A stretch of 43,534 bases of DNA from Verrucomicrobiota bacterium (lineage in GTDB: Bacteria; Verrucomicrobiota; Verrucomicrobiia; Opitutales; Opitutaceae): positions 1 to 43,534 of the forward strand of contig JAQGOP010000017.1 in NCBI GenBank assembly GCA_028293545.1, written 5' to 3'. The position numbers and the translations under genes were made by a program. The notes under the pieces were generated by a model. The model was not told the origin of the DNA. It made no database searches and worked only from the letters and a program-made list of their open reading frames with translations. Below, piece by piece: positions 1 through 7,830 of the stretch; the first letter of the stretch is position 1, and each line of letters opens with the position of its first letter.

Positions 1-120
1 TTCGACTGGCTCGTTACGCGTTTCAATCACTGCGTCGCAGGTTTGTAATGGGATCCGAACGAGCCAGTCGAAGACGTGGCGCTACGTTTCCCAGAGGCGG
101 GTCGGAGACCGCGCCCTACG
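1..120 (+). repeat. Nested palindromic intergenic repeat, family 2, copy A (cut by window edge)
   Basis: Positions 1-15 are the exact reverse complement of 58-72 (arm AACGAGCCAGTCGAA). The spacer carries the family core: GCGTTTCAATCA near 18-30, GGTTTG near 40 and GGATCCGAACGAGCC near 50-65. An outer right arm (GGCGGGTCGGAGACC, from 96) ends in CCCTACG at 120; its left partner would lie outside the window. The same core and arms recur at 6216, 19796, 27207 and, inverted, 35991. The element ends just before the histidine kinase gene, so the kinase start must lie to its right. Confidence 0.85.
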
Positions 121-225
121 CCGGGCCGTTTGTCGGGCTGCGGGACCGCTCGTCCAAAGTTTGCGCTCACCTTGGTCGCGGGCTGTAGTGTTGGGGCCGT
201 GGTTGCCACTTCGCTGACGAATGTA

Positions 226-1344
226 TTGCTGGACAACGAACCCGCGCGGGAGCGGGCCAAGGAGCGCCTCTACGTGCTTTTCCAGGCGGGAGGTTGGTTT
301 CTTTTCACCGGCGTCCAGCTCTTCGTCATCATCATATTTCCCCAGAAGGACGCGAAGAGCCTCTTTGAAACGCTGGTGAACTGTTCGGTTTACGTTGAAA
401 TCGGTGCGGTCGGCCTGCTCATCACGCATTTCACGCGCTCGATCGTGAGACGCCGGAATTGGAAGAACCTCGGCTGGCGCGCACTGGTCCCGCGGATCCT
501 GGGCCTGAGCACCTTGCAGGCGTTCGGGTGGAACCTCGTGGTGTTCGGTTATATTTACGTCGTGCTCCAGCTGCCGTGGACGTCGAAGGTTCCCCTAGGC
601 ACGGTCTTCGTCTTTGTCTGGATCCAGGGAATTTTTCTCCTCTCGGTCTGGTGGTGCATCTATTTTTTCTACCACCTCTTCGACCGGTTCAACCGGCTCC
701 AGATCGAGCAGCTGAGCTTGGCGACGCACGCGAAGGAAGCGGAGCTCCGGGCGTTGAAATCGCAGGTCAACCCCCACTTCATTTTCAATTCGCTCAATTC
801 GTTGCGCGCCCTAATCGACGAGGATCCCTCGCGGGCGCGGCAGGCCGTCACACAGCTGGCGAACCTCCTGCGGTATTCGCTCCAAAGCGGGCAGCTGGAA
901 ACCGTGCCGTTTGAGGAAGAGCTGCGCGTCGTGAACGATTATCTCGCGCTCGAGCAGGTGCGCCACGAGGAGCGCCTTCGGCTCCGACTCGATATCGCGC
1001 CGGAAACCCTCCAGCTGCCGATCCCGCCGATGCTGCTCCAGACGCTCGTCGAGAACGCGGTGAAGTATGGGATTTCCACGCGTCCCGAAGGGGGCGAAAT
1101 CGCCATCATTGCCCGCCGCGAGCACGATTCGCTGCGGCTGCAGGTCACGAACCCGGGTGCGATCGAGTCCCCGATCGCGCGCGCAGGACGCGCCGGGCCC
1201 GCCTCGACCGGCCTCGGCCTCGCCAACGCGGCCAATCGCCTCCGCCTCCTCTTCGGCGACCAGGCCACGCTCCAGCTGCGTCCGGGCCAGTTCGGCAACG
1301 TGGTCGCCGAGGCCATCATCCCGCTGCCCATTTCCCACGCATGA
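226..1344 (+). CDS. LytS/YehU-type sensor histidine kinase
   Basis: Membrane sensor kinase of the His_kinase (LytS) family that would phosphorylate the LytTR regulator encoded next. Four or so hydrophobic segments fill the N-terminal half. The H-box NPHFIFNSLN has its phospho-accepting His codon at 775-777. The N-box (LVENAVKYGI) and a glycine-rich G-box (STGLGLANAANRL) form the HATPase domain at the C-terminus. The reading frame stays open from GTG 76, but 1-120 is a repeat, so that start is unlikely. In-frame alternatives are TTG 172, GTG 199 and TTG 226; I chose 226 because it leaves a short polar N-terminus before the first membrane segment, but no clear ribosome site decides it. The stop overlaps the regulator start (ATGA), implying translational coupling. 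Confidence 0.85.
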   Translation: MLDNEPARERAKERLYVLFQAGGWFLFTGVQLFVIIIFPQKDAKSLFETLVNCSVYVEIGAVGLLITHFTRSIVRRRNWKNLGWRALVPRILGLSTLQAFGWNLVVFGYIYVVLQLPWTSKVPLGTVFVFVWIQGIFLLSVWWCIYFFYHLFDRFNRLQIEQLSLATHAKEAELRALKSQVNPHFIFNSLNSLRALIDEDPSRARQAVTQLANLLRYSLQSGQLETVPFEEELRVVNDYLALEQVRHEERLRLRLDIAPETLQLPIPPMLLQTLVENAVKYGISTRPEGGEIAIIARREHDSLRLQVTNPGAIESPIARAGRAGPASTGLGLANAANRLRLLFGDQATLQLRPGQFGNVVAEAIIPLPISHA

Positions 1345-2063
1345 AAGCCTTATTGATCGACGACGAACGCCTGGCCCGCAACGAACTCCGCCGGCTGCTC
1401 GCGGCATTTCCCGACGTCGTTGTCGCCGGCGAAGCGGCGAACGCGAAACAGGCGCGCGAACAGCTCAAGGCGCTGTCACCCGACCTACTTTTCCTCGACG
1501 TCCAGATGCCCGGCGAAACCGGCTTGGAGCTGCTCGAGTCGCTCGAGCCGCCGGTGCCCCATGTGATTTTCACGACCGCGTACGATGAGTTCGCCGTGAA
1601 GGCCTTCGAGCTCAACGCGCTCGATTACCTCCTGAAGCCGGTCGATCCCTCGCGCCTCGCGGCTGCGCTCGACAAGCTTCGCGCCAAGCTCGGCACCGCG
1701 ACGGCCCCCGCCGACCGCCCGGCGAAACTGGCCGCCGAAGACAAGGTGTTCGTGCGCGAAGGCGATCGCTGCTGGTTCGTGGAGGTGAAGACGATCCGCC
1801 TCCTGGAGAGCGAGGGAAACTATACGCGTGTTCACTTCGACACGGCGCAGCCGCAGCTTTTCCGCTCGCTCAACGCGATGGAAGAGCGCCTTGACCCGAA
1901 ATATTTTTTCCGCGCGAACCGGCGCCAGATCATCAACCTCGCCTGGATCGACAAGATCGAGCCGTGGTTCAGCGGCGGCCTGCTCGTCCTCCTCAAGGGT
2001 GGCGCGAAAGTCGAGCTCAGCCGCCGGCAGGCCCAGGAGTTCCGCGAGAAGATGAGCCTCTAG
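1341..2063 (+). CDS. LytTR-family response regulator
   Basis: Response regulator of 240 residues. The receiver domain (about 1-120) shows acidic residues D7/D8, phospho-acceptor D53 in FLDVQMPG, T78/T79 and K99 in LLKPVD. After a short linker, residues about 135-240 form a LytTR DNA-binding domain (LLESEGNYTRVHF, then FFRANRRQIINL). Such domains bind direct repeats upstream of target promoters; the target here is probably this operon or its ABC genes. Its start overlaps the kinase stop by four bases and the ABC ATPase begins 33 bases downstream, so all four genes look co-transcribed. Confidence 0.93.
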   Translation: MKALLIDDERLARNELRRLLAAFPDVVVAGEAANAKQAREQLKALSPDLLFLDVQMPGETGLELLESLEPPVPHVIFTTAYDEFAVKAFELNALDYLLKPVDPSRLAAALDKLRAKLGTATAPADRPAKLAAEDKVFVREGDRCWFVEVKTIRLLESEGNYTRVHFDTAQPQLFRSLNAMEERLDPKYFFRANRRQIINLAWIDKIEPWFSGGLLVLLKGGAKVELSRRQAQEFREKMSL

Positions 2064-2096
2064 CCCAAGCTCCGCCACCTGCCGATTTCCACGAAC

Positions 2097-2840
2097 ATGA
2101 TCGAAGCCCACAACCTCACCAAGACCTTCAAGGACAAGAAACGCGGACAGATCCACGCGGTCGACGGCGTTTCCTTCCGCGCCGAGCCCGGGCGCATCTA
2201 CGGCCTCCTCGGCGCGAACGGCGCGGGCAAAACGACTACGCTCCGCATGCTGGCCACGCTGCTCCAGCCGACGACCGGCACTGCGACCGTCGCCGGCTTC
2301 GACGTGGCCACCCAAGCGCAGCAGGTGCGCGCGCATGTCGGGTTCCTGGCGGCCAGCACGGCGCTGTACGGCCGGCTCACGGCGCGCGAAATGATCACGT
2401 ATTTCGGGAAGCTCAACGGGCTGGGCAACGCGGAGATCAAGGCGCGGCTGGCCCGACTCGCGACGGAGCTCGACATGCACGAGTTCCTCGACCGCCGCTG
2501 CGACAAATTTTCGACCGGCATGAAGCAGAAGACGTCGATTGCCCGCACACTGATCCACGATCCCGCGGTGATGATCTTTGACGAGCCGACCCTGGGCCTC
2601 GATGTGATGACGGCCCGTTCGATCGTTCGCTTCGTGCGCGAGTGCCGCAACCAGGGGAAGACGGTCATCTATTCGACCCACGTCATGAGCGAAGTCGAAA
2701 AACTCTGCGACACCATCGGTGTGATCCATGGGGGCAAGCTTTGCGCCGAAGGCACGCTGGCGGAACTGCGGGCGAAGCACGGCGAGCAGGATCTCGAGGA
2801 AGTTTTTGTTAAGATCATCGGGGCGGAGGATCAAAAATGA
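2097..2840 (+). CDS. natA: ABC transporter ATP-binding protein, NatA-like
   Basis: ATPase subunit of 247 residues that would power the permease encoded next. Walker A is GANGAGKT (residues 39-46). The signature region reads FSTGMKQK rather than LSGGQ, a variant I associate with NatA-type sodium exporters. Walker B and D-loop are MIFDEPTLGLD, and an H-loop follows in YSTHVMSE. There is no membrane segment. The stop overlaps the permease ATG (ATGA), a common sign of stoichiometric coupling. The NatA assignment rests on motif style and on the adjacent LytS/LytTR pair; the transported substrate is not proven by sequence. Confidence 0.85.
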   Translation: MIEAHNLTKTFKDKKRGQIHAVDGVSFRAEPGRIYGLLGANGAGKTTTLRMLATLLQPTTGTATVAGFDVATQAQQVRAHVGFLAASTALYGRLTAREMITYFGKLNGLGNAEIKARLARLATELDMHEFLDRRCDKFSTGMKQKTSIARTLIHDPAVMIFDEPTLGLDVMTARSIVRFVRECRNQGKTVIYSTHVMSEVEKLCDTIGVIHGGKLCAEGTLAELRAKHGEQDLEEVFVKIIGAEDQK

Positions 2841-4081
2841 ACGGAAACAACATTCTGACGGTTTACGTGAAAGAGCTGAGGGATTCGCTGCGCGACCGGC
2901 GCACCCTGATGTCGGTGATCATCATCCCGGCGATCGTGATGCCGCTGCTGTTTTTCGGGGTCACGAAAGTCATGACGACCGTGATGTCCCGCGCGCAGGA
3001 GGAAATTCCCTCGGTCGCCATCCTCGGCGGTTCGGATTCGCCCGGCATTGTGTCGGCGCTGAAACAGTCGGCCAAGCTCCGCATCGTGTCGGCGCCAGTG
3101 GATTGGAAACAGGCGATCAGCGACAAGAAGCTCCGCGCGGCGGTGGAGATTCCCGACGGATTCGAGGCCGGGCTGAAAGTGGGATCGGCGCCCGAGGTCC
3201 GGATCTACAATTACTCGGGGGAACTGAAGTCTGACTTCGCGGCGCGCACGGTGGAGCGATTCCTGACGGACCTGCGCGAACAGACCGTTTCGGACCGATT
3301 GGCGGAGCGCGGCTTGGCGAAGACGATGGCGCGGCCGTTCGAGTTCCAACGACAGAATGTCGCCCCGCCCGAAAAGGTCGGCGGCAACCTGTTTGGCGGA
3401 ATCGTGCCCTACGTGATCATCATCCTCTGCTTCAGCGGCGCGATGTACCCGGCCATGGACCTGACCGCCGGCGAGAAGGAACGCGGCACGATGGAAACGC
3501 TGCTGTGCAGCCCCGTCGCCCGCGTGGACATTGTCCTGGGAAAGTTCCTGATGGTCCTGACGGGCTCGCTTGGCGCGATCTGCATCACGCTCTTTTCGAT
3601 GGGCCTGACCGCGACGGTGGGCGGATCCTTCCTGATGGGAGGCGGGCGCTTCGCGGTGAAGGCCGGAGCCGCGGCGGCCACCGCGAAGGCAAGGGGAGTC
3701 GCCATGCCGACCATCGATCCGCTGGGGCTGATCGGGGTCCTGGCGATGGTGATCCCGGTCGCAGTGTTGTTTGCCGCGATCGCTTTTACCGTCGCGCTGT
3801 TCGCGAAGAGCTACAAGGAAGCGCAGAGCTATCTCGCCCCGATGATGATCGTCGTGATCCTGCCGGCGGTGATCGGAATTTTACCGGGCATCGAGCTCGA
3901 TACGAAGCTCGCGCTGGTGCCGTTGCTCAACCTTTCCCTCGTCTGCAAGGAGATGCTCTCGGGCGTGTGGCACTGGAACTATATCGCGCTGATCTTCGCG
4001 TCGTCGTGCGTTTACGCGGCGGCGGCGTTGTCGCTCGCGGTCAAGATGTTCAACCGCGAGGACGTAATTTTTCGCGCCTGA
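2837..4081 (+). CDS. natB: ABC-2 type permease, NatB-like
   Basis: Membrane subunit of 414 residues. An N-terminal transmembrane segment (about residues 23-45, IIIPAIVMPLLFFGV) is followed by a large, probably extracytoplasmic domain of about 140 residues. Then come several transmembrane helices, starting at FGGIVPYVIIILCFSGAMYP, with the conserved cytoplasmic stretch AGEKERGTMETLLCSPV typical of ABC-2/NatB permeases. Together with NatA it would export Na+ or another small solute. No gene follows on the same strand for 150 bases, so this likely ends the operon. Substrate identity is inference only. Confidence 0.85.
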   Translation: MNGNNILTVYVKELRDSLRDRRTLMSVIIIPAIVMPLLFFGVTKVMTTVMSRAQEEIPSVAILGGSDSPGIVSALKQSAKLRIVSAPVDWKQAISDKKLRAAVEIPDGFEAGLKVGSAPEVRIYNYSGELKSDFAARTVERFLTDLREQTVSDRLAERGLAKTMARPFEFQRQNVAPPEKVGGNLFGGIVPYVIIILCFSGAMYPAMDLTAGEKERGTMETLLCSPVARVDIVLGKFLMVLTGSLGAICITLFSMGLTATVGGSFLMGGGRFAVKAGAAAATAKARGVAMPTIDPLGLIGVLAMVIPVAVLFAAIAFTVALFAKSYKEAQSYLAPMMIVVILPAVIGILPGIELDTKLALVPLLNLSLVCKEMLSGVWHWNYIALIFASSCVYAAAALSLAVKMFNREDVIFRA

Positions 4082-4114
4082 GTTAAGGCGCGAGTCGCGG
4101 TCGGGACGGCGCGT

Positions 4115-4137
4115 AAAAACCCCCGCAAATCCGGGGG
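4115..4137 (-). terminator. Hairpin with a T-run on the minus strand (weak terminator candidate)
   Basis: CCCCCG (4120-4125) pairs with CGGGGG (4132-4137) around a 6-base loop. On the minus strand the hairpin is followed by TTTTT (4119-4115), the look of an intrinsic terminator. No minus-strand gene enters it, so it may block antisense transcription or be fortuitous. The motif GCGCGTAAAAACC appears twice, here and near 4152. Confidence 0.25.
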
Positions 4138-4235
4138 AAGCCGGTAAACCGCGCGTAAAAACCAGCTGCTGCCGTAGCCAGCGTGACGACGGGCTGTGTA
4201 TGATGCGCGCGAAGCCAAACCAGCCGACTCCAACC

Positions 4236-4799
4236 ATGAATACTTCAATCGCATTTCCCGCCCCCAAGCCCGAACTCAAACTGCCGCCGCATGCCGCGAC
4301 CCCGCCTTCGGAGGAAGACCGTCATCGTCTCGAGGACGACATGGAAGCGCTCCGCGAACGTGAAGCCAACCTGCGCGCCTACGAGAGCCACCTTCGGGCC
4401 TGGCAGGAGAAAATCGAACAAGGCCAGGTGGCTGATGCCGCCGGTCATTTTGCGGCTCCCGCCCCGCACCGGTCGCCGAGTACGGCGCCTTTCGCCTCCG
4501 ATCCGACGCTGCATGCCGCGTGGAATAAATTGATCCGCGCCCGCGAGCTCCTCGAGGCCGAGCAGGCGCACCTCCGCGACGACCGCCTTAACCTCAAGGA
4601 AACCGCCGCGAACCTGAAACGGCGCGAGGATGCGCTGACCCTGCGCGAGGCCCGGCTGACCCTGCGCGAGGAACAGATCAGCGCGATGGTCGACGCCAGC
4701 ATTGTCGAACACACGAAGGCCTCCGCCCTCGCTCGTTTTACCCAGGCGCCGTTCGCGATGGCGAAGTCGGTCTTCGGCGCCAAGCCGAAGGCGGATTAA
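4236..4799 (+). CDS. Coiled-coil protein of unknown function
   Basis: Protein of 187 residues that I cannot assign to a family. Two charged helical stretches, about residues 30-65 (EEDRHRLEDDMEALREREAN) and 105-160 (RARELLEAEQAHLRDDRLNL and following), have the Leu/Arg/Glu spacing of coiled coils; the second contains a near-repeat LTLREARLTLREEQ. They are joined by a Pro/Ala linker. There is no signal peptide or membrane segment, so it is probably cytoplasmic and oligomeric. The frame is open from ATG 4200, but I chose ATG 4236 because the residues before it look non-conserved. A strong terminator follows 25 bases after the stop, so the gene is monocistronic or last in its unit. Confidence 0.7.
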   Translation: MNTSIAFPAPKPELKLPPHAATPPSEEDRHRLEDDMEALREREANLRAYESHLRAWQEKIEQGQVADAAGHFAAPAPHRSPSTAPFASDPTLHAAWNKLIRARELLEAEQAHLRDDRLNLKETAANLKRREDALTLREARLTLREEQISAMVDASIVEHTKASALARFTQAPFAMAKSVFGAKPKAD

Positions 4800-4824
4800 C
4801 CGTTCACGCGTTTTCGCTTTCACC

Positions 4825-4857
4825 AAGCTCACCCGCCGCAAGGCGGGTGAGCTTTTT
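4825..4857 (+). terminator. Rho-independent terminator
   Basis: A perfect 13-bp stem, AAGCTCACCCGCC (4825-4837) with GGCGGGTGAGCTT (4842-4854), closes on a GCAA tetraloop and runs into a T tract. It separates the coiled-coil gene from the nucleoside phosphorylase gene. Confidence 0.93.
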
Positions 4858-4895
4858 AATCGGCAGCGGCGGCGCGGTGCCGTTATCACCGATCC

Positions 4896-6215
4896 ATGAG
4901 TACCGCGCTTTTTCCCCAGCATGTCATTGCGCGCAAACGCGACGGGGCGACGCTGTCGACCGAGGAGATCCAGTCGTTCGTCCGCGGGGCGACGGATGGA
5001 TCGTGGGCCGATTACCAGCTCTCGGCGCTGCTCATGGCGATTTTCCTGCGGGGGATGTCCGCGGTGGAAACCGCGGCGCTCACCGCCGCGATGATGAACT
5101 CCGGCGGCGTCGTTGCCGACCTGTCGAATCTCAAGCTCCCGAAAGCGGACAAACATTCCACCGGCGGAGTGGGCGACAAAATCTCGCTGCACCTGGCGCC
5201 GATGGTGGCGGCGTGCGGCGTCGCGGTGCCGATGATTTCGGGCCGCGGGCTTGGCCACACGGGTGGGACGCTCGACAAGCTCGAGTCGATCCCGGGATTC
5301 AACGTGAATCTCTCTCTCGGCGAGTATCGCGCGCAGCTGGGGAAACTCGGGTTGGCGCTGATCGGGCAAACCGCCGAACTCGCGCCGGCCGACAAGAAGC
5401 TTTACTCGCTGCGCGATGTGACGGCGACGGTGGAAAGCATCCCCTTGATCTGCGCCAGCATTCTTTCGAAGAAGCTCGCGGAAGGAATCGACGTCCTCGT
5501 CCTCGACGTGAAGTTCGGCCGCGGCGCCTTCATGGCGGACAAGGCGAAGGCGCGAGAATTGGCCGAGGCGCTCGTGGCCGTGGCGACAGCGATGGGGAAA
5601 CCCACGCGCGCCATCCTGACGGCGATGGAGCAGCCGCTCGGCCGCGGCGTGGGCAATGCCTTGGAAGTCCTCGAATCGATCGAGTGCCTGAAAGGCCGTG
5701 GGCCCGCGGACACGATGGAAGTAACCTATGCGCTCGGGGAGCAGATGCTCGTGCTCGCGGGTGTGGTGCAATCGACGGAGGCCGCGCGCGCGAAACTGGA
5801 GGCGACGATTTCCCAGGGGTCGGCGTTGGAAAAATTCCGGGAGATGATCCGCGCGCAGGGCGGCGATGCGCGCGTGGTCGATGATCCGGCGCGCCTGCCC
5901 CAGGCAAAGTGGAAAGTGCCGCTCGCGGCCAGGCATCGCGGCTACGTTCAGTCGGTCGACGCGATGGGGGTGGCGCTCGCGGCTCTTCGCTTGGGCGCGG
6001 GGCGAGCGAAGGCGGCCGATCCCGTTGACCACGCGGTTGGATTCAGCGAGTTGGCCAAAGTCGGTGAGCGGGTGGAGGTCGGCGGCCGATTGGCAGTCGT
6101 TCATGCGAACGACGAGGTCGCGCTGGTCGAGGCCACCCGAATGCTGGACAACGCGATTGTGGTCGGTGAAGCGCGGGGGGAAACGCCGCGCCTGGTCGAT
6201 GAAGTGATCGGCTGA
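4896..6215 (+). CDS. deoA: Thymidine / pyrimidine-nucleoside phosphorylase
   Basis: Cleaves thymidine (and possibly uridine) with phosphate to a free base and (deoxy)ribose-1-phosphate in pyrimidine salvage. At 439 residues it matches the family length. It shows the phosphate/nucleoside-binding motif KHSTGGVGDK (residues 86-95) and the family signature SGRGLGHTGGTLDKLE (115-130). A small helical N-terminal domain, the alpha/beta domain and a C-terminal domain (from about 345) are all present, so the enzyme looks intact. The start ATG lies about 35 bases after a terminator, so the gene has its own promoter. Whether it is thymidine-specific (DeoA) or broad (Pdp) cannot be told from what I can see. 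Confidence 0.93.
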   Translation: MSTALFPQHVIARKRDGATLSTEEIQSFVRGATDGSWADYQLSALLMAIFLRGMSAVETAALTAAMMNSGGVVADLSNLKLPKADKHSTGGVGDKISLHLAPMVAACGVAVPMISGRGLGHTGGTLDKLESIPGFNVNLSLGEYRAQLGKLGLALIGQTAELAPADKKLYSLRDVTATVESIPLICASILSKKLAEGIDVLVLDVKFGRGAFMADKAKARELAEALVAVATAMGKPTRAILTAMEQPLGRGVGNALEVLESIECLKGRGPADTMEVTYALGEQMLVLAGVVQSTEAARAKLEATISQGSALEKFREMIRAQGGDARVVDDPARLPQAKWKVPLAARHRGYVQSVDAMGVALAALRLGAGRAKAADPVDHAVGFSELAKVGERVEVGGRLAVVHANDEVALVEATRMLDNAIVVGEARGETPRLVDEVIG

Positions 6216-6315
6216 CGCCGCGCCGTTCTCCGACCGGCTCCGTTGCGCGTTTCAATCACGACGTCGCAGGTTTGGAGTTGGATCCGAACGAGCCAGTCGA
6301 AGACGTGGTGCGACG
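6216..6315 (+). repeat. Nested palindromic repeat, family 2, copy B
   Basis: Begins at the first base after the deoA TGA stop. The left arm (6216-6241, with GACCGGCTCC) pairs imperfectly with the right arm (6289-6315, GAGCCAGTCGAAGACG). The core between them has GCGCGTTTCAATCAC, GGTTTG and GGATCCGAACGAGCC in the same order as copy A. Confidence 0.85.
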
Positions 6316-6369
6316 AACAATTCGACGTTTCGGCTGAACCGAAATCCTGAATCGCTGGTCCATGAGGCG

Positions 6370-7575
6370 ATGGATCAGCCCGCCAACGACCCCCCTCCGC
6401 CGCGGCGCCGCGGATGGCGTCGATTTTCGCGGGTCACGCTCATCACCGTCGCCGTGATCGTGGTCGTGCTCGTCGCGGCGCGCATCGCGATGCCTTACGT
6501 GATGCGAAGCGCGATCAACGCCCGCCTGGCAAAAATTCCCGATTACACGGGCTGGGTCGATCAAGTGAACGTGAGCGTGATCCGAGGTGCTTATTCGCTG
6601 CACGGCGTCGTGGTCCAGAAAACGAACGGGCAGGTGAAGGAGCCGTATTTTCGCGCCGACCAGGTCGATTTCTCGATCGCCTGGCGGGAGCTGGCGCGGG
6701 GAAAACTGGTGGCCGACATCGAGCTGGACAAACCGATCCTGAATTTCGTCCAGGCCGAATCGACCGAGGCCAGCCAGGTCGCGGCGGATAGCCGGTGGCA
6801 GGAGGCGGTGAACGATATTTTCCCGATCGATATCACGTGGCTGAAAATCAACGACGGGCAGGTCCGCTACATCAACAATGCGATGACGCCGAAGGTCGAC
6901 GTGCGCGTCGCGCACATGCACGCGCTCGCGACCGGGCTGAGGAACCGCGTCGACGAAGCCGGGAACGAGTTCCCCGCGCGGCTGGCATTGGAGGGCGAAA
7001 CCATTGGCGGGGGAACCCTCAAGATCGCGGCACAGGCCGAGCCGCTCGCGGACGAGCCTCACTTCCTGCTCAAGCTGGAATTGGAGCGGGTGTCGTTGCC
7101 GGCGATGAACGAATTCCTGCGGGCCTACGGGAATGTCGACGTCAGCAAGGGACTCTTCAGCGGCTATGTCGAAGTGGTCGCGCGCAACGGGCATTTCCAA
7201 GGATACTTCAAGCCGTTCTTCGACCAGGTCGATTTCAGCGCGAGTCCCGGCGACAACGCGCCCACGACCCAGCGCGTGTGGGAATGGTTCGTGCGCAGCT
7301 TCGCCTGGGTGTTCAAGAATCATGCGCGCGACGAAGTCGCCACGCGCATCCCGTTTGAAGGGGAGACGAAGGACCTGAAGGTCAGCATCTGGGAAACCAT
7401 TCGCACGCTGCTGCGCCACGCCTTCATCCAGCCGCTTCAGAAAAAACTCGATAGCAAGGCGCCGGGAGGGGTCGGCGCGCAGGACGAAATGTCGATGCTG
7501 CCGAAGGATGATGCGAAGGAGAGAAAACTGGAAAAGGAGCCGCCGAAAAGCCCGACGGTCGTGCCGCGGAAGTAG
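6370..7575 (+). CDS. DUF748/AsmA-like envelope protein
   Basis: A 401-residue protein with a short Pro/Arg-rich N-terminus, one transmembrane segment (about residues 20-43, TLITVAVIVVVLVAARIAM) and a long extracytoplasmic part. The pattern (INARLAKIPDYTG, then FRADQVDFSIAWRELARGKL and LDKPILNFVQ) is that of DUF748 proteins, relatives of AsmA thought to act in envelope lipid handling. It is short for the family, with a single DUF748-like unit, then a Lys/Glu/Pro-rich tail. It sits alone between two repeat regions. Family membership is recognised by eye; the role is inference. Confidence 0.75.
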   Translation: MDQPANDPPPPRRRGWRRFSRVTLITVAVIVVVLVAARIAMPYVMRSAINARLAKIPDYTGWVDQVNVSVIRGAYSLHGVVVQKTNGQVKEPYFRADQVDFSIAWRELARGKLVADIELDKPILNFVQAESTEASQVAADSRWQEAVNDIFPIDITWLKINDGQVRYINNAMTPKVDVRVAHMHALATGLRNRVDEAGNEFPARLALEGETIGGGTLKIAAQAEPLADEPHFLLKLELERVSLPAMNEFLRAYGNVDVSKGLFSGYVEVVARNGHFQGYFKPFFDQVDFSASPGDNAPTTQRVWEWFVRSFAWVFKNHARDEVATRIPFEGETKDLKVSIWETIRTLLRHAFIQPLQKKLDSKAPGGVGAQDEMSMLPKDDAKERKLEKEPPKSPTVVPRK

Positions 7576-7679
7576 CGTGGCGAAGCCGCGGGTGGAACGC
7601 GTTGTCCCCAACACGTTGAGCGACGCCGTCCGCATTTGAACGAAGACGATCCGAAGGCGCAGGCCCGTCGCCAATATTA

Positions 7680-7812
7680 TTTTGGCCGCCCCTTCAGGGC
7701 TCAGCCTTTTCCCGGATCAAACCCAGGGCGTTGCCCTGGGCTCTGGCTGGGTCGCCCCGTTGGGGCGTTGGGCCCAAGCCAATGTGCTCTCGTTGGGGCG
7801 TTGAGCTGAAGC
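7680..7812 (+). repeat. GC hairpin repeat cluster
   Basis: This gene-free stretch holds a series of short perfect hairpins: CCCAGGGCGTTGCCCTGGG (7722-7740, 8-bp stem, GTT loop) and CGCCCCGTTGGGGCG (7753-7767, 6-bp stem, GTT loop), plus a third half-site TTGGGGCGTTGAG near 7793. From memory, CCCAGGGC..GCCCTGGG and GCCCC..GGGGC modules recur in intergenic DNA of several phyla including Planctomycetota and Verrucomicrobiota. It lies between the convergent DUF748 and ABC-F genes and could stop transcription from either side, although no T-tract is present. Confidence 0.7.
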
Positions 7813-7830
7813 CAACCTGATTCGGATTTG

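Noticed and set aside
17..60. GTTTCAATC strings in the family 2 repeats as CRISPR remnants
   Set aside because: The string resembles the end of some CRISPR repeats, but each occurrence is single, lies in a palindromic element and has no spacer array or cas gene.
76..225. GTG 76 as the histidine kinase start
   Set aside because: It would translate 45 bases of a dispersed repeat and about 15 further codons of Pro/Arg-rich sequence unlike the kinase family; a start to the right is more plausible.
4245..6104. Long minus-strand open frame of 619 codons opposite the coiled-coil and deoA genes
   Set aside because: It covers two well-supported plus-strand genes and their terminator; the translation is Arg/His-rich with no domain, as expected from the antisense of GC-rich codons.
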